Assembly (NCBI GenBank): GCA_964574215.1
Contig: CAZNLR010000037.1
Location: forward strand, 1-53,365
Length of the DNA stretch: 53,365 bases
Direction of reading: 5' to 3'
Source of the DNA: GCA-2725625 sp964574215
GTDB lineage: Bacteria; Pseudomonadota; Alphaproteobacteria; Rhodospirillales; UBA2165
In this document: positions 48,807 through 53,365 of the stretch, piece after piece
How positions within the stretch are numbered: the first letter of the stretch is position 1
Layout of the letters: each line of letters begins with the position of its first letter
Made by a program: the position numbers and the translations under genes
The notes under the pieces: model-generated
Told to the model about the DNA's origin: nothing
The model's database searches: none
Seen by the model: the letters and a program-made list of their open reading frames with translations, nothing else

Positions 48807-50460
48807 AAAGGTTCTCCCTAAATGGGGTTTGGCCGATACGGCGGTAGGTGTCGAGGAAGCGCTCGTTTTTTCCGCGGTGGTTGATATAGGTGGTCACCAG
48901 ATTTTCGACGGCATCGACCACGTCTTGGGACGAAAAGGCCGGACCGATGATTTTGCCGATATCAGCATCGTCGGAGGACGAACCGCCGAGGGTAATTTGG
49001 TAGAATTCCTCACCCAGTTTCTCGACGCCTAAAATACCGATATGTCCGACATGATGGTGGCCGCAGGCGTTGATGCAGCCGGATATATTGATGCGCAGGT
49101 CGCCGATATCGTGTTGCTTATCAAGATCGGCAAATCTTTCATTGATGCGTTGCGCAACCGGGATGGAACGGGCCGTGGCAAGGTTGCAATAATCCATGCC
49201 CGGGCAGCAGATAATATCGGTTATCTTTTCCAAATTCGGCGTCGCCAGATTCAGGTCCTGCAACTCCCGCCGCAGGGCCGGCAGATCTGTTTTGGCGACA
49301 TCGGCCAGCACCAGATTCTGGCGGTGGGTGGAACGGATCTGACCGAAACTGTATCGATCGGCGAGATCGGCCACTGCGTCCATCTGGTCAGCGGTTAAAT
49401 CACCGGGCGCCCCGCCCCCAGAGTCGCTGGCGGGCTTGAGAGACAAATTGACGATGGCGTAGCCGGGCACCTTGTGGGGAACCGTGTTGGTGTTTAGCCA
49501 AGCGGCGAATGCGGGATCGGCAAGAGCGGCGTCAGCGAAGGAAGAGGAATCGTCCGGCTGATCGGCGTAGGGTGGCGGCGCGAAAAAAGCGGCAATGCGG
49601 TCTTGTTCCGCCTGGCCCAGAAACAGGATATCGTTTTCAGAGGCTTCGAACTCCCGTTCCACCTTGGCGCGGAAGCGTTCGATGCCGATTTCGTGCACCA
49701 GTATTTTTATCCGGGCCTTGAACATGTTGTCCCTGCGGCCTTCCATATTGTAGACCCTGAGCACTGCCTGCAAATAGCGGATGAGTTGATCTTTGGGCAG
49801 GAATTCCCTGACGACTTTACCGACAAAAGGAGACCGGCCAAGTCCGCCGCCCACCAACACACGGAAACCGATTTCGCCCTGATCGTTCTTGATTATTTTT
49901 AGTCCGATATCGTGGACCGTAATCGCTGCCCGGTCTTCGTCGCCACCGGATACGGCAATTTTGAATTTTCGCGGCAGCCAGGAAAATTCTGGATGCAAGG
50001 TGAGAAACTGACGGATGATTTCGCAATAGGGGCGGGGGTCTTCGATTTCGTCCCGGGCGACGCCGCCATAAGCATCGGACGTAACATTCCGGTTGCAGTT
50101 GCCGCTGGTTTGGATGGCGCTCATTTCAACTTCCGACAAATCTTCGAGGATATCGGGGGTATCCTCCAGCACCGGCCAGTTGAGCTGGAAATTCTGGCGG
50201 GTGGTGAAATGCCCGTACCCTTTGTCATAATTGCGGGAGATTTCCGATAATTTGCGAAGCTGGTCGGATGTCATCAAGCCATAGGGAATGGCGATCCTGA
50301 GCATATAGGCATGGAGCTGCAAATAGAGGCCGTTGCGCAGCCTCAGGTTACGAAAATCCTCTTCCGAGAGTTCCCCGCCGATCCGGCGGGCGACCTGGCC
50401 TCTATACTCTTCAACTCTCTCGCGGACCAACGTGTGGTCGAATTGATCATATTGATACAT
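48793..50460 (-). CDS. cysI: assimilatory sulfite reductase hemoprotein (nitrite/sulfite reductase family)
   Basis: A 555-residue siroheme/[4Fe-4S] reductase. Two ferredoxin-like repeats precede the cofactor halves. Cluster/siroheme Cys are in IICCPGMDYCNLATARS and SGCINACGHHHVGHIG, and the N-terminal substrate-side motif is TSGNCNRNVTSDAYGG. It reduces sulfite to sulfide; nitrite reductase is the alternative, but the DUF2849 and DUF934 neighbours are those of sulfite reductase operons. No separate flavoprotein subunit is nearby. Confidence 0.9.
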   Translation of the reverse strand: MYQYDQFDHTLVRERVEEYRGQVARRIGGELSEEDFRNLRLRNGLYLQLHAYMLRIAIPYGLMTSDQLRKLSEISRNYDKGYGHFTTRQNFQLNWPVLEDTPDILEDLSEVEMSAIQTSGNCNRNVTSDAYGGVARDEIEDPRPYCEIIRQFLTLHPEFSWLPRKFKIAVSGGDEDRAAITVHDIGLKIIKNDQGEIGFRVLVGGGLGRSPFVGKVVREFLPKDQLIRYLQAVLRVYNMEGRRDNMFKARIKILVHEIGIERFRAKVEREFEASENDILFLGQAEQDRIAAFFAPPPYADQPDDSSSFADAALADPAFAAWLNTNTVPHKVPGYAIVNLSLKPASDSGGGAPGDLTADQMDAVADLADRYSFGQIRSTHRQNLVLADVAKTDLPALRRELQDLNLATPNLEKITDIICCPGMDYCNLATARSIPVAQRINERFADLDKQHDIGDLRINISGCINACGHHHVGHIGILGVEKLGEEFYQITLGGSSSDDADIGKIIGPAFSSQDVVDAVENLVTTYINHRGKNERFLDTYRRIGQTPFRENLYASY

Positions 50461-50481
50461 TTTGCGTACTCGTATTTTTGA

Positions 50482-50748
50482 TTAACTGACAGTGGGGCCG
50501 AAGGCGCGGATTTGTTCGCGGTACCTGACCGGTGTAACCCGACTGCCGCCCACTTCCACATCGATGACATAGGGCGCAACGACAATTTGTTCGGCGACAG
50601 ATTTCTGGGCAACGGACATTCGCAAGTCCGCAGATTGAGCCGGGACCGAGTCTCCTTGTTCCACGTTCCGGGTCCAGCCCTCGCTCTCATCGAGATAGAC
50701 GACCGCGCCGTCCTTCAGTCTGTTGGCCGTAATCATTTGCAAACGCAT
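50482..50748 (-). CDS. DUF2849 family protein
   Basis: An 88-residue protein typical of the DUF2849 family: ITANRLKDGAVVYLDESEGW at the start and APYVIDVEVGGSRVTPVRYREQIRA at the end. It precedes the sulfite reductase gene by 21 bases in the order DUF2849-cysI-DUF934, which is common in Alphaproteobacteria. The role is unknown but probably tied to sulfite reductase. Its promoter must lie in the AT-rich gap before the divergent TauE/SafE gene. Confidence 0.85.
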   Translation of the reverse strand: MRLQMITANRLKDGAVVYLDESEGWTRNVEQGDSVPAQSADLRMSVAQKSVAEQIVVAPYVIDVEVGGSRVTPVRYREQIRAFGPTVS

Positions 50749-51015
50749 GATATCCTCTGTTCCTTGACGTGATGGAAGTAAAACAGTTTATTTAGTGTTA
50801 AATCATTATATTACACACATTAAAAAATGTAAATAAAAATATATTAACAATAATTTTATGTATATAATTGCATAGAACTGCAATACCGGGGCAGATCCGG
50901 TGAAGCCGTCTAAATAGCGGAATTGTGACCGTATGCCATTTGCGCATTTTCATCGGCCAAGCTATTTTGTTGGCCAAATTAACCGATCACCTCGTTTGTC
51001 TCAGGAAATCTAGTA

Positions 51016-51936
51016 ATGGATTTGGCGCAGTTCGATTGGACGCTCTATTGGTTCATGTTCCCGATTTCGATATGTGTCGCCACCACGGCGATGCTTTCGG
51101 GCATCGGCGGGGCAGCTATGTTTGCGCCTATTTTTATGATCATTTTTCCCATCCTCGGTCCCGAATACCCTTTTGAAAGCATTGCCGCTGCAATCGGCGT
51201 TGCCTTGTTTACGGAATTTTTCGGATTTTCCTCCGGCTTTATTGGTTATCTGCGGAAACGCCTGATCGATTTCAAGAGCGCCGTGCCGTTTATCGTGGTC
51301 GGCGTTCCGGTCGGCATCGTGGGTGCGATTCTGCTGAGTGTTTTAAACGAATTTGAAGAGGTTCTGCGGGGCTCATATGCCTTACTGATGTTGCTTTTGT
51401 CCTACGAACTGATCCGGCATCACGATCCCGTGGAAGAACTGCATCTGGCACCGGAAGGTGATTCCGCAGGTGCTGCCGTGGCCAGGCCGATGCGGACCAT
51501 AATCGGGCGTGATGGAGCCGAATACACCTTCAAGGCACCGCGCCAGGGCAAGGGCGCCATCGCCACATCCATCGGCGGTTTCCTGACTGGGCTGCTGGGA
51601 GTCGGCATTGGCGAAGTCGTCATGCCCCAGCTTGCCAAGCGTAACAAAGTACCTATTCCCGTTGCCGCAGCGACATCCGTATTTATCGTTATCGTCGTCG
51701 TCGCCTCGGCGTCATTCACGCAGATTTCCGCCTTGATCGCCCAGGGCGGCATAAACGCCGTGCCGTGGAACGCCGTGGTATATACCATTCCGGCCGTCAT
51801 CATTGGGGGTCAAATCGGCCCCCGTTTACAGGGTAAGGTGGCGCCGCGCACCATGGAAAAGGCCATTGGTATTCTCTTTCTGGTGATTGGTTTGGCCATG
51901 GGCTGGATAGCCTTCCGAAATACCTTTTTCATGTAG
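51016..51936 (+). CDS. TauE/SafE (TSUP) family permease
   Basis: A 306-residue membrane protein with about eight helices in two halves. Family features are ATTAMLSGIGGAAMFAPIFM in the first half and GFLTGLLGVGIGEVVMPQLA in the second. Members move sulfite, sulfonates or organic acids. Divergent orientation from the sulfite reductase operon across a 267-base AT-rich gap suggests sulfite or related anion export and shared regulation. Confidence 0.85.
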   Translation: MDLAQFDWTLYWFMFPISICVATTAMLSGIGGAAMFAPIFMIIFPILGPEYPFESIAAAIGVALFTEFFGFSSGFIGYLRKRLIDFKSAVPFIVVGVPVGIVGAILLSVLNEFEEVLRGSYALLMLLLSYELIRHHDPVEELHLAPEGDSAGAAVARPMRTIIGRDGAEYTFKAPRQGKGAIATSIGGFLTGLLGVGIGEVVMPQLAKRNKVPIPVAAATSVFIVIVVVASASFTQISALIAQGGINAVPWNAVVYTIPAVIIGGQIGPRLQGKVAPRTMEKAIGILFLVIGLAMGWIAFRNTFFM

Positions 51937-52000
51937 TTCAAGCCTGATTTAAAGTTTGGCAGGCCTTGTATGAGCCGAAACCGCTTGGCATGATCGGTCG

Positions 52001-52666
52001 ATGGAAAAGACTTTTTGGCAGGCGCGGTTGTTGGTTGTGGATGATGAAATTTTCGTCCGCCGGATCGTCAGGCGCATTCTCACCGACCTGCCCTTTGCCC
52101 ATATCGAAGAAGCCGAGAACGGTAAGGAAGCGATCTCAAAAGTAAAAAAATTCAAGCCCGATGTCGTTATTTGCGACCATCAGATGCCGGAACTGGATGG
52201 TCTGCATTTTATAAAAAAGGTGCGGACTGGAACCAAGGGTATCCGTCGGGAACTCGCTATCATCATGTTGACCGGCGACCGGGACGACGATGTATTTAGG
52301 ACGGCGTTGGCATTGGATGTCGACGCCTTTTTATCCAAACCTGTGGGCAAAGAGGCCTTGACGGATAAAGTACAACGGTGCTTCGAAAATCCTCAAATCG
52401 TCAAGGAACCCGAAGACTATGAATCCGTAAAATTGCCGGGCGATGATGAAGAAGACCTGTGGTCCCAGGCTCAGTTCGACCCGGCGACCATGGTTCAAAA
52501 AACTATTGATCAGGTAAAAATCGGTGAAGTTCTGGCGTGCGATTTGAAGTCAAAGGAGGGCGCCTTGTTGCTGGCGGCGGGCCAGAAAATCACCCGCGCC
52601 ACCTTGGCCCGCATGCAAGACCTTGCAGATATGGGCAGCATTGAGGCGGTTGCGGTATTTAAATAA
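52001..52666 (+). CDS. response regulator with uncharacterised C-terminal domain
   Basis: A 221-residue protein. Residues 8-130 form a receiver domain with DDE (14-16), phospho-acceptor D59 in VVICDHQMP, Thr in IIMLTGD and Lys in LSKPVGK. The C-terminal part (about 155-221) has a beta/helix pattern (KIGEVLACDLKSKEGALLLAAGQKI in part) seen in other regulators, but no DNA-binding or enzymatic motif. It may act through protein contacts. No kinase is adjacent. Confidence 0.85.
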   Translation: MEKTFWQARLLVVDDEIFVRRIVRRILTDLPFAHIEEAENGKEAISKVKKFKPDVVICDHQMPELDGLHFIKKVRTGTKGIRRELAIIMLTGDRDDDVFRTALALDVDAFLSKPVGKEALTDKVQRCFENPQIVKEPEDYESVKLPGDDEEDLWSQAQFDPATMVQKTIDQVKIGEVLACDLKSKEGALLLAAGQKITRATLARMQDLADMGSIEAVAVFK

Positions 52667-52687
52667 AGCCCGGTTTTGCAGAAATCT

Positions 52688-53365
52688 TCACACCACCAGG
52701 AACGCGTTGCAGGCGATGGAGCAATGTCCATATGCGTTATTGAATTCGACTTCGATGATATCGCGCACATTGTCGAAAGAGGGTGAAACTTTGAGATTTC
52801 CGGCAAAGGATACTTCCGTAATGATGGTCGCCAGTTGTGGCCCGAGCCCGCGATTGCGGGGGGTGTCTTCCTCCCGGTTGCTCATGGGACTGTTGAACAG
52901 GCCCCGTTCGACGAAATCGGTGTTTTCGTTGATCGTCCTGGGCAAGGTTATTCGCGCCTGCCGAAGGAAAGGTTCGGCGTTGCGTTCTTCCGCCGAATAG
53001 TCGAGTTCGTCATAAAAGGCGTCTTTGATATCCTCCAGTTTCGGTTGATCGGTCATACCGAAGAACATCAACTCACCCAGCCCGAGCATCCAGGTCAATT
53101 TGAAATGATCTAAATCGGCTTGAGGAATATCTGCGACATCGAACGCGCTATCGAGCCGGTACAGCTCGGCAAATATACGAGTCAGAGCCAGTTCGCCCAT
53201 TTCGTCGAACATTTCCACCATGCCGTCGACCATCTTTTTGCAGTCGGTCTCTATTTTGCCGCCGTAGTCGTGGCGGGTAATATTATGATCGTCCAAAGGC
53301 CGGCCTTTCTCGTTCAAGTAGGAAAGCGGTATTTTGCGTTGTCGGCTGGAGCGGGTGAAGGGAAT
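52688..53365 (-). CDS. hypothetical protein, N-terminus beyond the window
   Basis: The reading frame is open to the right edge, so the true start lies outside. A TTG at 53317 (209 residues) is only an internal possibility. The visible part is soluble and acidic, with a helical segment KKMVDGMVEMFDEMGELALT and a C-terminal NAYGHCSIACNAFLVV. I do not recognise the family. It is convergent with the response regulator, ending 21 bases after it. Confidence 0.65.
   Translation of the reverse strand: MPFTRSSRQRKIPLSYLNEKGRPLDDHNITRHDYGGKIETDCKKMVDGMVEMFDEMGELALTRIFAELYRLDSAFDVADIPQADLDHFKLTWMLGLGELMFFGMTDQPKLEDIKDAFYDELDYSAEERNAEPFLRQARITLPRTINENTDFVERGLFNSPMSNREEDTPRNRGLGPQLATIITEVSFAGNLKVSPSFDNVRDIIEVEFNNAYGHCSIACNAFLVV

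Overview
The window reads as an alphaproteobacterial chromosome, probably Rhodospirillales-like and aquatic. Evidence is a COQ7-type hydroxylase, an aa3-type cytochrome c oxidase locus with ctaB, ctaG, DUF420 and DUF983 genes, a thrC gene overlapping an M16 peptidase gene, a DUF2849-cysI-DUF934 sulfite-reductase operon and an Mla-type lipid transporter. No rRNA, CRISPR array or intact integrase is visible.

Positions 1 to about 18,750 form one story. The 3' half of a tRNA-Leu(CAA) gene lies at 1-55 and its 5' half at 18,712-18,750, both on the minus strand. Joined through the shared 8-base anticodon-loop sequence ATTCAAAA they give an 87-nt tRNA (counting one terminal A just off the window) with fully paired acceptor and anticodon stems. 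The 18.66 kb between them is visibly AT-richer than the DNA to the right. It carries ACTGTATAGC repeats just inside each end, and a complete second tRNA-Leu(CAA) at 198-284. I read it as an integrated genomic island that destroyed the host tRNA gene and brought a substitute. Its cargo is a mosaic: intact genes (polysaccharide deacetylase, PhyH-type dioxygenase, sugar-acid dehydratase, RraA-like protein, a type I secretion-like ABC/adaptor pair with a Met-rich protein lacking Lys and Arg, a DUF1538/PII module) alternate with genes cut off mid-domain (tsaB, an HpcH-type aldolase, a substrate-binding protein, livG, livM).

From 18,986 the DNA is GC-richer and mostly core genome. First comes an envelope and redox block: a DedA/YqaA-like protein, DsbB, COQ7, an EamA exporter, peroxiredoxin, a DsbD-like protein and YqgE. 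A lighter accessory stretch follows (cupin, lactonase-like MBL protein, NnrU, Cys-cluster protein), then M16 peptidase/thrC and the M32 carboxypeptidase.

Positions 32,887-40,825 hold the respiratory locus. On the minus strand are a 34-aa membrane peptide, DUF420, a heme-copper oxidase subunit I homologue lacking most CuB ligands, and ctaB. On the plus strand are coxB, coxA, ctaG, coxC and DUF983. Next come cysC and a minus-strand operon running from a GAF/PP2C/HATPase regulator through a STAS protein to mlaE, mlaF, mlaD and a lipoprotein, which suggests partner-switching control of lipid transport. The right end has an HD-GYP response regulator, the sulfite-reductase operon with a divergent TauE/SafE permease, a second response regulator, and a gene running off the window.

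All calls come from reading the sequence and conserved motifs. Function names are family-level unless stated otherwise.
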